A DNA stretch of 64,000 nucleotides from Bactericera cockerelli (taxonomy: Eukaryota; Arthropoda; Insecta; Hemiptera; Triozidae): assembly GCA_024516035.1 (NCBI GenBank), contig CM044958.1:1667566-1731565 (forward strand), in the 5' to 3' direction. Both the position numbers and the translations under genes were made by a program. This document shows, piece by piece, positions 1 through 9,543 of this stretch (the stretch's first letter is position 1; every line of letters starts with the position of its first letter). Below the pieces are notes generated by a model, which was not told the DNA's origin, ran no database searches, and saw only the letters and a program-made list of their open reading frames with translations.

Positions 1-330
1 GTATTTAACTGACCGACAGACAGACACAAAACCAAAGTTGCTCAGGAGGAAGTTGCTGAAAATTGAAATCGTAACAAAAAAAAGCATGTCCTTAATTGTA
101 TTTTACTTAAAAAAGGTGTATTTAAAAAAAAGTTTTTTTTTTACAAAACGAAAACAATACTGATGATCGCTATCAATTAGAATTTTTTGGCAGTGATTAT
201 TTTACAACCTATGCAAAACTATGCATATTTAATACTCTCGGAAGTAATAGGAATAAGTGGTATGTATTATACTGCAGTATGATTTATGTTGTATTGAGGG
301 TACAACAACGCACGTGGAGGTGTATGGAAA
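1..330. other. Unassigned AT-rich stretch
   Basis: AT-rich sequence with short A and T runs. I see no coding frame, repeat boundary or RNA gene in it. Confidence 0.5.
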
Positions 331-334
331 AATA

Positions 335-915
335 ATGAATGGAGAAAAATAGGAGGAGGAGAAATTGTATTGAATAGAAAGGGAGAGGGAACAGGGAGAT
401 GTAGAGGAATATAAATATTGAATGGAGAGAGAGAGTGGGGGGACGTATGAAGAGAGACAAAGAAAGGGGGAGAGAAAATGAGAAATAGTGGGGAGAGAGA
501 GATTGAGAAAGAGGGATAATGGGGGAGAGATAGTTAGAGGGAGAGAGAGAGTAGAGAGAGAGAATTGGGGAGTGAAAAAGTGAGGGGAGAGAGAGAGTGG
601 GGGAGAGAAATAGCGGGGGGAGAGAGAGTGGGGGATAGAGAATGGAGGAGAGAAATAGTGGGGGGAGAGAGATTGGGGGGAGAGAAATAGGTCGAGGAAA
701 GCACTGAATAGAAAGGGAGGGAGAAATAGGAAGATTAATATTGAACGAGGAGAGAATGGGGGAGGGGGGAGAAGACAAAGCTGGGGTGAGAGACAGAGTG
801 GAGAGAAAGAGAGTGAGAGAGTGATAATGGGGGAGAGAGATAGTAGGGAATAGAGATTGGGGAGAGAGAGTGTGTGAAAGAGAGAGAAAAGAGTGAGTGA
901 GAGAGAGTATTAAGG
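335..915 (+). repeat. Polypurine GA/GGGGA-rich array
   Basis: An imperfect purine-rich tract built of GAGAGA, GGGGAGA and GAAATAG units, with irregular units of about 30-40 bp such as GGGGAGAGAGAGTGGGGGAGAG. The long Ser/Leu/Pro-rich frame on the minus strand is an artefact of this composition. Confidence 0.9.
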
Positions 916-925
916 AGATATGGTA

Positions 926-1285
926 GATTTAAAATGGCATATTTTACTACCAGGTAAGGGTATTATCTTTTAATAGGTGAAAAAGCCATTAAAAATCATG
1001 TTATAACAAATCTTACCATGATTGATAACACCATTGACAAAAAAAAGGGGGAAAATATGAGTAATAAAATAGCTATCAATAACAATAAAAAAAAGATAAA
1101 AATAGTTAGAGCGGGGAAGCAATCCAAGGCACATAACGCGATCTCTTGATGTATTCCTCTCTCTCTGTACTGTAAATAACTGCATGTCATTTTTGTACTT
1201 TCATACTTATCTCTAAATAAATAAATATACAGGTAAATAACGATAAAATAATGTTAAAATAATAGCGCAGGATAGGAGAATGCAT
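926..1285. other. Unassigned AT-rich stretch
   Basis: AT-rich sequence between the purine array and a SINE. No coding region or repeat end was recognised. Confidence 0.4.
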
Positions 1286-1810
1286 CGTAAATCTCACTGG
1301 CTACGGCTCCCAAATCGCTGGTTTGTGCTGAATTTGTGAGTTTGATCCCGGTTGGCGCAGACTTTTTGAACAAAAAATTAAATCCCCTCCGAAAACTTGA
1401 GAGAAAAACATTTACTGCCCCACCCAGGCCGGATGAGGTTAACTCTTTGCGGCACGGTGGTCCCAAGGAGGACCACATAAATCTGACCCTTACTGCACGG
1501 GCCCTCCTGACTTGTTGTGCCTTGTGAAAGCTACGACAATGTCCGACTACAGCCGAAAACTTTTATCCAATAGGAAGAAGCTTGAGTGGTCCCTGGCTGA
1601 GTGAAGCGTGCTGAGACGATACTAAAGACAGTTCTCATATGGACCACCGTGCAGTAAGGTACATTTTCCAAGTGGTCTTTCTGGGGACCACCGTGCCGGA
1701 AAGGTTATTCAAAAAAATCCTAGCTGTGCCGCAAAGAGTTAATGTGGGTAGATGATGTGATTCCCATCTTGACTATCTGAAACACTCGGGTCTTGAAGTA
1801 CAGAAAAAAA
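1286..1810 (+). mobile_element. tRNA-headed SINE (family G) split by a MITE
   Basis: A degenerate tRNA-like head (B-box-like GAGTTTGATCCCGG near 1340) is followed by CCCTCCGAAAA and then the body that starts CCCAGGCCGGATGAGG. The body resumes at 1739 as TTAATGTGGGTAG and runs on with a GATTCCCAT motif. The same head-to-body layout is seen at 32330-32720, and the same body at 15430, 41635 and 48718. A 296-bp DNA element at 1443-1738 interrupts it. Both boundaries are approximate. Confidence 0.65.
1443..1738. mobile_element. piggyBac-type MITE, 296 bp
   Basis: Perfect 13-bp terminal inverted repeats (CTCTTTGCGGCAC at 1443-1455 and its complement at 1726-1738) are flanked on both sides by TTAA (1439-1442 and 1739-1742). 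Subterminal GGTGGTCC / GGACCACC blocks are also inverted. TTAA target duplication is diagnostic of the piggyBac superfamily. There is no transposase, so the unit is non-autonomous. Uninterrupted relatives of the host SINE carry a single TTAA at this position. Confidence 0.9.
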
Positions 1811-2012
1811 GAGGTCAAGTGGCAGAAAATGCCTAAGGCATTAACTTCGCCCCGGATTAGAAGACAATTGGACATTTAAATTTTAATATAGGTATCTTTC
1901 TATATTTTATTTTGTAATTTTTTTTTAATTTTTTGTCTCTGTTAATAATTTATTGTTGATTGTTTTGCATAAAAAATAAAATGTAAATTAATAATAATAA
2001 AAAAAAAAAAAC
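1811..2012 (+). mobile_element. Retroposon 3' unit with hub hairpin, K tail
   Basis: GTGGCAGAAAATGCC-TAA-GGCATTAAC-TTCGCCCC at about 1819-1853 carries the hairpin motif shared across the window. An AT-rich segment follows, ending in ATTGTTTTGC (1959), then AATAAAATG and an A/T-rich terminus. Related K-tailed units lie at 47036-47268 and, on the minus strand, at 41381-41545. A minus-strand tRNA-like fragment (about 2013-2052) is inserted at its end. Confidence 0.75.
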
Positions 2013-2055
2013 TACCCAACTATGGGAATCAAACTCAGGCCACCGGTGACCACGG

Positions 2056-2254
2056 CGTTGGTAGTCAAGTGGGTAACGCACTGGTCTGGTAATCCAGGTA
2101 GCGTAGGGATCCGTAGGTTCAAATCCTACCCAGTGTATACATTTTTTCTCATTATTTTGAGTTAGTGACCACATAATGATAAGACTCAAGTGATAGAAAA
2201 AGCTTTGAGCAATAAACTCATGTGGTGTTTACGTTCACTAAAGAGTGTTATATT
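2056..2254 (+). mobile_element. tRNA-headed SINE, family A
   Basis: The head (GTAGTCAAGTGGGTAACGC, then CTGGTAATCCAGGTAGCG, then GGTTCAAATCC) resembles a class II (Ser/Leu-type) tRNA with a long variable arm. It is followed by GTGACCACATAATGATAAGACT, a degenerate hub motif (AAGCTTTGAGC, 2199-2210) and ACTAAAGAGTGTTAT. This is an older, diverged copy. It is not a functional tRNA gene because the acceptor and anticodon stems are imperfect. Confidence 0.85.
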
Positions 2255-2317
2255 TGAGTAGGTTCACCACTCGTTTATACTAACTTTTGTAAGAAAATTA
2301 AATATGTTTTCTTTCCG

Positions 2318-2372
2318 TATTTCGCAGGACTTTTGAATCACCCAGTTTTAAGGATATTTAGCATTGATATCA
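2318..2372 (+). repeat. Diverged local repeat unit, copy 1
   Basis: TTTCGCAGGACTTTTGAATC followed by ACCCAG and a GATATTTAGCATTGAT block. The same unit occurs twice more at about 2690-2835. Confidence 0.7.
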
Positions 2373-2504
2373 TTGGAAGAACTATATGTGGAGAATATAG
2401 TGGATAAAATGTTAGAAAGTGAGAATAAGTGGTTAAGGATAGAGAGCTAAGACAGATTATGAGAGAGAAAGCAAGAGATGAGAGATTGAGAAATCAAAAC
2501 AGTC

Positions 2505-2680
2505 GGGCCCTTGACGTTATCCCAAGGTGAGCCCAAGAGGCAGTGTATCTGCAGTAATGTTCAAGTAACGGTTCCGGATGCACTGTCTTTAAATGAGAGA
2601 GATAGGTTTTTTTAGTGGGTGGAAATCCCACTCCCCATGTTTTCCGAGTGTCTAAAAATTTTTCCCCTATCTCTTTCTCA
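2505..2680 (+). mobile_element. R1-type LINE or SINE 3' end fragment
   Basis: A GGTTTTTTTAGTGGGTGG block is followed by AATCCCACTCCCC, giving a small GTGGG/CCCAC hairpin. The 3' UTR of LINE 2 (GGTGGTTTTTAGTG..CCACCTCTCC at 14328-14430) and 43680-43815 have the same arrangement. It is probably a truncated R1-clade-mobilised unit; the boundaries are inferred. Confidence 0.45.
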
Positions 2681-2689
2681 GAAAAAAAA

Positions 2690-2835
2690 GCATTGATTCT
2701 CAGTTTGAATCACCCAGTTTTATTTCGCAGGACTTTTGAATCACTCGGTTGTAGGATATTTAGCATTGATTCCCAGTTTGAATCACCCAGTTGTATTTCG
2801 CAGGACTTTCGAATCACCCTGCTGTAGGATATTTT
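2690..2835 (+). repeat. Tandem repeat, two units of about 70 bp
   Basis: Two adjacent copies of a unit with TTTGAATCACCCAGTT, TATTTCGCAGGACTTT and GTAGGATATTT. A third copy at 2318 shows the unit is dispersed locally. Confidence 0.75.
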
Positions 2836-2879
2836 GAAAAGGGTCCGTTCTAATTGAGACTGACATTTTTCAGACCATA

Positions 2880-3230
2880 AACGTTCTCTCTTACTTCTTT
2901 CTCTCCCTCACTTTTTCCTTGTCCCTCTTTCAATCTCTTCTCTCACTCCCTTTCTCTCTTTCAGTCTCTTTTTCTTCCTCTCTGTCCCTCTACCCTCTTA
3001 TTAATCCGTCAACCTCTTTACCCTCTCATTTTCTCACTCTCTTCTCTTATTCTGGCTTCTCTCTATACCCTTTCCTTATTATCTATCTCCCATTTTTACT
3101 CTTTCCTCGCTCTCTTTTTTTGCTTTCCCCCTTCCCTATTTCTCGCACTCTATCTCCAACCATCTTTCTATATCATCTCTCTCTAACTCATTCTCTTTCA
3201 CATCCGTTCCATGCTCTTTCTTTCAATTAG
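2880..3230 (+). repeat. Pyrimidine-rich CT/CCTT array
   Basis: An imperfect CT-rich tract (CTCTCT, CCCTTTCTC units). The Ser/Leu/Phe-rich frame across it is compositional, not a gene. Confidence 0.9.
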
Positions 3231-3795
3231 AGTAAAATCTCAGTATCAATATTGTAACCTGTCACGAGATTGAAGATAAGAAAATGCGGAGGGGAAAGAC
3301 TGATTTGGAGAATAAGGGAGAAAAGATGATGAGGAATAGAGATTGAGGGAGAAAAGAGGAAGAGAAAAAGAGAAGATAATCAAGCAAATGAGAAAAGAGA
3401 TAAATTAAAAGAAGAATTTTCCACAACAGAACCAACACTATTTCCTAAATTAAAAAGAAAAATAATTTGAATTCCATTTTCAATCCGATTTTAATTAAAA
3501 TATCTATGCCCATAAATCTGAGTTTTTTAATAGAACTTATTATTAATACTATTATTAGAAATTTTGAAAAAAATATTGAAGAAATTAAATTTGAACATTT
3601 GTAAATAGGTACTTATTGGACTATTTAAGAAAACACAAATAATTTGGAAAGAAAGTGCAAAAATAAGATAATCTCATAATACAGATTTTTGTGAAATCAA
3701 GAAAGTGCAAAATCGATAATGGAAGGTCGAAAATAGTGTCCAAATATTGGCTTCTTATTACTTATTCTGTTGGAATAATGGGACTACCTGGCTTG
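3231..3795. other. Unassigned spacer before LINE 1
   Basis: A short GA-rich patch (3290-3390), then AT-rich DNA. GAAAGTGCAAAA occurs twice (about 3650 and 3700). The 5' end of LINE 1 may lie here, but I could not place it. Confidence 0.4.
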
Positions 3796-3798
3796 CGC

Positions 3799-4018
<220 letters not shown>

Positions 4019-4080
4019 CTCTTTCACATCTTCACTTATCATTATACTTATACAACTCTTGTTTGTTTTTTTTTTTTACA

Positions 4081-4932
4081 ATGTCAGCAGAAGCTGCAAT
4101 GATGGAAGTACTCTTGAACGAAATGAGATCAATCAAAACCAGCATAGAGACCATGAAGAGAAGTGATGAAACTGTCAACAAGAAACTAGACACGATTCAA
4201 AATAGTCTTGCACCAATTCATGCGAAGCTAGATAATCACAGCAAGGAAACAAAGAATTTAAAACAGGACTCGCATAGAAGAAGAGTGATTATTTTTGGGA
4301 TTCAAGGCGAACCTGGAGAAAAAAAGTCCGTTCTTGAAGATAAAATTTTAAGCCTCTTTGTCCAGCAGTTATCTCTTACTGATTTTTCCGTGGTTGAACT
4401 TGACTTTTGCAAAAGACAAGGCTCATGGCATGCTGAGAACAAACCCGTTATCGTCGGACTCACCACGGAACGCAGGAAGGAGATGATTATGAGAAGAAGC
4501 AAGCTATTGAAGAACACGGAAATAAGTATAAGAGAAGATCTTCCACAAGAAATCCGAGAGAAAAGAAAACCGCTGCTCGCGCAAATGAGGAAGTTACGCG
4601 AGGAAGGAAAGTTCGCTATCGTCAAGTATGATCGTCTGATAACCCGCGACTTTGAGTCAGGGGAAGCCTCAGGATCAGGAAATAGACAGGGAGGCCTGAA
4701 ACGAGCAATGTCAAACTCTCCTAGTGAGATTCAAAATAAACGTGCCAACTTGGACGATAATAATCATATAAATAATTATTCCTCAATTAGTTCTCTCGGT
4801 GAAATGGATGTGGTTGAACAAGAAAGCGATAATGAAGTGGTCTCATTGGTACCTATAGAAAATAGAAAACAAATCACTCTGACTCAACCGCAGATAACAG
4901 ATTTTATTGCAACGGAAGAAAAAAACTATTAG
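4081..4932 (+). CDS. LINE 1 ORF1 protein, 283 aa
   Basis: This is probably a nucleic-acid-binding chaperone of the retrotransposon RNP. I start it at the ATG at 4081, which begins a non-repetitive sequence; the frame is open upstream only through the (CT)n array. Residues about 1-60 look coiled-coil (MSAEAAMMEVLLNEMRSIKT onward). A compact central domain follows, with RRVIIFGI and later EISIREDLPQEIREKRKPLL and GKFAIVKYDRLI, resembling the C-terminal RNA-binding region of many LINE ORF1 proteins. The tail is acidic and Ser/Asn-rich. There is no CCHC knuckle. The frame is intact although ORF2 is broken. A frameshift-type heptamer lies just before the stop. Confidence 0.8.
   Translation: MSAEAAMMEVLLNEMRSIKTSIETMKRSDETVNKKLDTIQNSLAPIHAKLDNHSKETKNLKQDSHRRRVIIFGIQGEPGEKKSVLEDKILSLFVQQLSLTDFSVVELDFCKRQGSWHAENKPVIVGLTTERRKEMIMRRSKLLKNTEISIREDLPQEIREKRKPLLAQMRKLREEGKFAIVKYDRLITRDFESGEASGSGNRQGGLKRAMSNSPSEIQNKRANLDDNNHINNYSSISSLGEMDVVEQESDNEVVSLVPIENRKQITLTQPQITDFIATEEKNY
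4920..4926 (+). promoter_or_regulatory. Candidate -1 frameshift heptamer at ORF1/ORF2 junction
   Basis: AAAAAAC is read as A AAA AAC in the ORF1 frame, two codons before the TAG at 4930. A -1 slip there enters the ORF2 frame directly (CTA TTA GAG GGG TCT..), and ORF2 has no obvious ATG before its endonuclease motif. Heptamers of this type drive -1 frameshifting in many retroelements. No strong downstream stem-loop or pseudoknot is obvious by eye. Confidence 0.45.
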
Positions 4933-7900
4933 AGGGGTCTCCCATACCCGCAGATACCCTGAAAGTAACTTTCTGGAATGTCAATGGAATCGCAAGACTA
5001 AACGATTTAGACTCCAGGGAAATCGAACAATTCTTCAAGTGGCACATAGTTTGTATATCTGAAACTTGGCTGTCGTACGAACCTGAAAAAATTTCTTCTC
5101 TCTTAGAATACTACAGCATGATTTTTTCTCCAGCACTGAAAGAAAAACAAATAGGTCGTGCCAGTGGCGGATTGATTATTTTAGTAAAGAGACACTTGAA
5201 ATACGAAATTATACATGTTTCTTACTTGTACATTATTATTAAAGTCACAGTAAAAAATATTAATTTTATTATTGTTAGTTTATACAGGGTCTTCATAAAG
5301 TCTCACCCAGGCCTAGGTTTCTCGAAAACGACTCAGAATATCAAAAAACGCAAAAACCCGTATTCCTTTATATTTAAGGGGATTGATTTTCAGCCAAAAA
5401 AATTTTGCCTACACGGCCCCAGTCAGGCTGGGCATGGACCAACTTTAAAATCTTAAATAGAATGGTATGTCTTGTGGCATATTGTTTTTAAGGTCTTATT
5501 GAGAGAAGTTCATTACAATAAATTTCAGTGTGCTACGATTTACCGTTCTCGAGATACAGGGTCGGACGTCCTGCGTAATATCAATATATTTTGACCTATA
5601 ACTCGTTAACCGTAAATTATGGAGAATATTTTTCTTGTTAATAATAACTCCTTATGACAAGACCTTTCGAACAAGTTATAACTCGACATACTCTGTTGAT
5701 GTTAGTTTCTGGTCGGTTTCGTCAGCCAGCCGGACGAACAGTCGAAAAAAAATTAACGAAAAAACAAATCAAGTTTTAACTTGTTCGAAAGTTCTTGCCA
5801 TAAGGAGTTATTATTAACAAGAAAAATGTTCTCCATAATTTACGGTTAACGAGTCATAGGTCATAATATATGGATATTACGCAGGACGTCCGACCCTGTA
5901 TCTCAAGAACGGTAAGTCGTAGCTCACTAAAATTTGATGTAATGAACTTCTCTCAATAAGACCTTGAAAACAATATGCCACAAGACATACCATTCCATTT
6001 AAGATTTTAAAGTTGGTCCATGCCCAGCCTGACTGGGGCCGTGTAGGCAAAAAAAAAATTGGCTGAAAATCAATCCCCCTAAATATAAAGGAATACGGGT
6101 GTTTGCGTTTCTTGATATTCTGAGTCGTTTTCGAGAAACCTAGGCCTGGGTGAGACTTTATGAAGACCCTGTATATAAAACCGAGTTATGACATGGAACA
6201 AGCTTTATTGCTACTCGATGATATTTTACTGCCACAGTGTGCACAGGAAAACCAACATATATTAATCGGTGGAGATTTTAACGGAAGAATAGCCGATAAA
6301 AATTATCTAGATGAAAATCTATCGCAAGAACTCGGACTAATTTCGCAAAGGACATCATTGGATCTTACAGCAAACAGAAGAGGAGATGTTTTGGTGGAAT
6401 ATATGGAATCACGAGGTTTTTTTGTGCTGAATGGGAGAACTGAAGGGGACGCTCCGGGCCAGTTCACATATATTAGCGAGGTCGGAAAAAGTGTGGTTGA
6501 CCTGGTCTGGTGTAATCCTGAATTCTCTCGTTTGGTGGCGAACTTGCGTGTGTCGGGGGACATTCTGTCCTCTGATCATCTTCCTATTTCTGTTGAGCTT
6601 AATGTTACCTTAACACCACCATGTAATACAAGCAACAAAATCCAATTAACACGGTATAAATGGTCAGAAGATAAAAAAGAAGATTTTTCAAAAAAAGTAA
6701 ACAGAAATTATACCGAAGAGCAGAATGATGTTAATTTATATAAAGATTTGATAGTTAGGATACAGGAAACAGCTAAAGATCTTAATTTAATAAGCATAAA
6801 TACCTACAACCTGGGAGAATTTAAAAATAAATACAAACAACCGTGGTATAATAATGAGTGTCAAAAAATAAAAAAATCATACAGAAATAAGTACAGACTC
6901 TGGAAACGAAATAATAAAGAAGAAGATCTGAAGCTATTTTTAAGTTTTAAGAAACAATATTTTAAAACATGCTTTGAGTTAAAAAAAACCTATGAAAACA
7001 AAATTAAGGAAAAACTATGTAATGTAAAGAATAGTAGTGAGTTCTGGAAAACCATTTTACTTTTCAAACAAAAAAACGAAAACAAAAGTAAGCAGATATC
7101 TATAAATGAACGGGCGGCATTTTTAAGTAGATGCTTTTTGCCTGCTGAACAAGCTGAAATAGAGATATTTTATGATGTTTGTAGACCTGACCTGGACCTG
7201 AGTTTTTGTATAAATGAACTGAACGATGGGATTCAGAAACTGAAAAACGGCAAAAGTCCCGGACCTGACGGTATTCTAAACGAATACATAAAGGTTCTTG
7301 GAGACGAATGGAGGGGGAAAATTCTAAGATTCTTTAATCATCTGTTTGACGGTGGAGAAATAGCTGGTGGTCTTGCAAATTCATTTTTCTCCATGCTGCA
7401 CAAAAAAGGTGACCACAGAAATCCAGATAACTACCGGAGCATAGCACTGATGAACAATATTCTAAAACTTCTAACACAGATGTTGTCTACCAGAATTCTT
7501 GCTTGGTGCGAAAACAATAAAATTTTGATTGAATGTCAGAACGGCTTCCGACCCGGCAGAGGGTGCAGAGATAATGTGTTTTCTCTTTCAAGTATAATCA
7601 ATCTGCACTTGATGAAAAAACGAAAAATCTACGCAGCTCTAGTGGACTATAAATCCGCATTCTTGGAAGTAAACCACGATCTCCTGTGGCGCAAGTTATT
7701 CGACCAAGGCATTTCCTCTAAGATAATTTGTTTGTTTCGGAAAATATACTCCGAGGCTTATGTTCGGATAAGGGTTGAAGAACTTACTGAACCGATACAA
7801 GTCACCAAAGGCGTCTTACAAGGGGATTCTGCATCCCCTGTGCTGCTTTGCTTTTCCTCAACGACATAGAGGATTATTTCAGAAGAAGAGGACATTGTGG

Positions 7901-9135
7901 TGTTTCATTGAACGAACGGTTGGATATCTTAATGCTATTATATTGTGACGACCTGATATTGTTTTCATCTGATAGGGTCGACCTCCAGCGGAAACTTGAC
8001 TGTCTGCAGAACTACTGTGAAGACAACCTTATGACTGTCAATATAAAATAAAACTAAAGTAGTTGTTTTTCGGCAGGGAGGCCGAATATCGAGATTGGAT
8101 CAGTTTTATTACAATAATCAAGAGCTCGAGATCAGTAACGAGTATAACTATCTTGGCGTTTTATTTTCCTCGCATGGAGTTTTTTACAAAGCTTCCGAAC
8201 AAGCTCTTTCAAAAGGAAGATTAGCCGTATCAAATGTGAGAAAACTCATGTGCAGATCTAAAATGGACTCATGGGAATCAAGAATTCAGTTGTATACTTC
8301 AGTCGTCAAATCGACCACTTTATACGGGGCCGAGATTTGGGGTTTCCGCTATGGGGATGAAATTGAAAGGTGCCAGACCTATTTTTTTAAATCTGTATTT
8401 TGCTTACCCAAGAACACTCCAAATTACGCCCTGAGACTGGAAACGGGAATAGTGAAGGTAACCTTTTATGTTTTCTATCAGATAATGGCTTGGTGGTGTT
8501 GTCTATTAACTATGTCAGAAGAACGATGGCCTAAAATTTGTTACAACCAACTAAAAAGATTTGATGAACGAAGCCAAAATAACTCCGTAAGATTTAACTG
8601 GGTGACACAACTGAGAACAGAACTCAGCAGAATGGGGTTCCTGCATGTCTGGGAGGCTCAAGATCCGCGTCTGGTCAGAGAGAGCTGGAACAGTATTTTT
8701 GACAATTATTATTCTGAGCTAATAGCGAACGACTGGGAAAAACTAAGAAACTCCTCTTACTACGATTTATATAAGCAGCTAAAGCCCTGTCAAAATATAA
8801 CAGCTACACAAGATAAGTTCACATCCCAATACCTACTCATTAAGTCACCTATTGACCGGACTAGAGTAGCGGCTCAGATGAGACTGTGTGGCCGATTTAT
8901 CAAATTTTACATAGGAGGCATAAGTTACCACTGGGACGGAGAAGAGCTGTGCTCTCTTTGTAATCTGCAAAACAAAGAAAATCTGTAGCACTTTCTTTTG
9001 GACTGTCCGCAATACAATCCCGTAAGAAATAAATTTCTGAACTCTATCATTGAGCGTCCTGGAGAAAAAATGAAAAATTTGCTGCTCGTCCAAAACAAAA
9101 AGGATTTAGATATTTTTATGTCAAATCTGCGCTGA
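4926..9135 (+). pseudogene. LINE 1 ORF2 endonuclease/reverse transcriptase, broken
   Basis: The encoded enzyme would nick target DNA and copy the element RNA. The apurinic-like endonuclease begins with FWNVNGI (4971) and SETWL and is interrupted at 5284. It resumes at 6174 with GGDFNG, VDLVW and SDHLP. The RT domain (about 7240-8040) has KSPGPDG, NGFRPGRGCRDN, GVLQGDSASP and YCDDLILFS. The C-terminus has a CX2C..HX4C knuckle near 8950-9010. Breaks are the fold-back insertion, a one-base loss near 7840-7850, a one-base gain near 8051 that restores the frame, and a TAG at 8986-8988 inside the zinc knuckle. It ends at TGA 9133-9135. Confidence 0.85.
5285..6171. mobile_element. Fold-back TA-flanked DNA element, 887 bp
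   Basis: The two halves are near-perfect inverted copies (arms of about 400 bp). Ends are CAGGGTCTTCATAAAG and its complement, flanked by TA (5283-5284 and 6172-6173). Removing the element plus one TA puts the LINE 1 endonuclease back in frame across the junction, which independently supports a TA duplication and therefore a Tc1/mariner-type insertion. There is no transposase frame. A second member lies at 35795-36679. Confidence 0.9.
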
Positions 9136-9213
9136 AAATTAGATGTTTTATAATACAAGAGTAGGTCACCACTCCAAGTTAAAATATTAATACAAAAAAT
9201 ATTAGTACAAAAT
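9136..9213 (+). other. LINE 1 3' UTR, first part
   Basis: AT-rich sequence between the ORF2 stop and the proposed LINE 2 insertion point. It ends in AGTACAAAAT (9204-9213), which recurs directly after the LINE 2 poly(A) tail. Confidence 0.5.
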
Positions 9214-9441
9214 TTTACTTTATATTTTAACTTTTTTATATAAAGAGGTCCAAGAACCCAAAAAAGAGGTCTAGTCCCAAAAAGAGGTTAAAACTTGTTA
9301 CAGCCTTTTATACGTTTTCTCTGCTTTTACCTTTAAACCTGAAATATTTGTAAAAGAGTACCCACAAAAGAGTATTTTATACCACAAAAGAGGCTAATGA
9401 CCCATATAATTATATAATAATTAAAATTAAAAGTAATATAT

Positions 9442-9444
<3 letters not shown>

Positions 9445-9508
<64 letters not shown>
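9445..9508 (+). repeat. Poly(T) run, 64 nt
   Basis: An uninterrupted T run about 36 nt upstream of the LINE 2 ORF1 ATG. It could belong to the LINE 2 5' UTR or be the tail of an older minus-strand retroposon. The exact length is prone to sequencing error. Confidence 0.95.
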
Positions 9509-9513
<5 letters not shown>

Positions 9514-9543
9514 CCTTCTGTTTTTCCACTATATACAGCAGTC

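Noticed and set aside
284..778. 164-aa Ser/Leu/Pro-rich frame on the minus strand
   Set aside because: It is the complement of a GA-rich array, stop-free only because of composition. The same applies to the frames at 2919, 22691, 24509, 33632, 40716, 51046, 53092 and 55533.
5118..5456. 112-aa and 569-aa frames as separate genes
   Set aside because: Both are parts of one LINE 1 ORF2 separated by the fold-back insertion; the ends run into the inserted element.
5281..6175. 4-bp TATA target duplication for the fold-back family
   Set aside because: TATA is present on both sides, but only a 2-bp TA duplication restores the LINE 1 reading frame.
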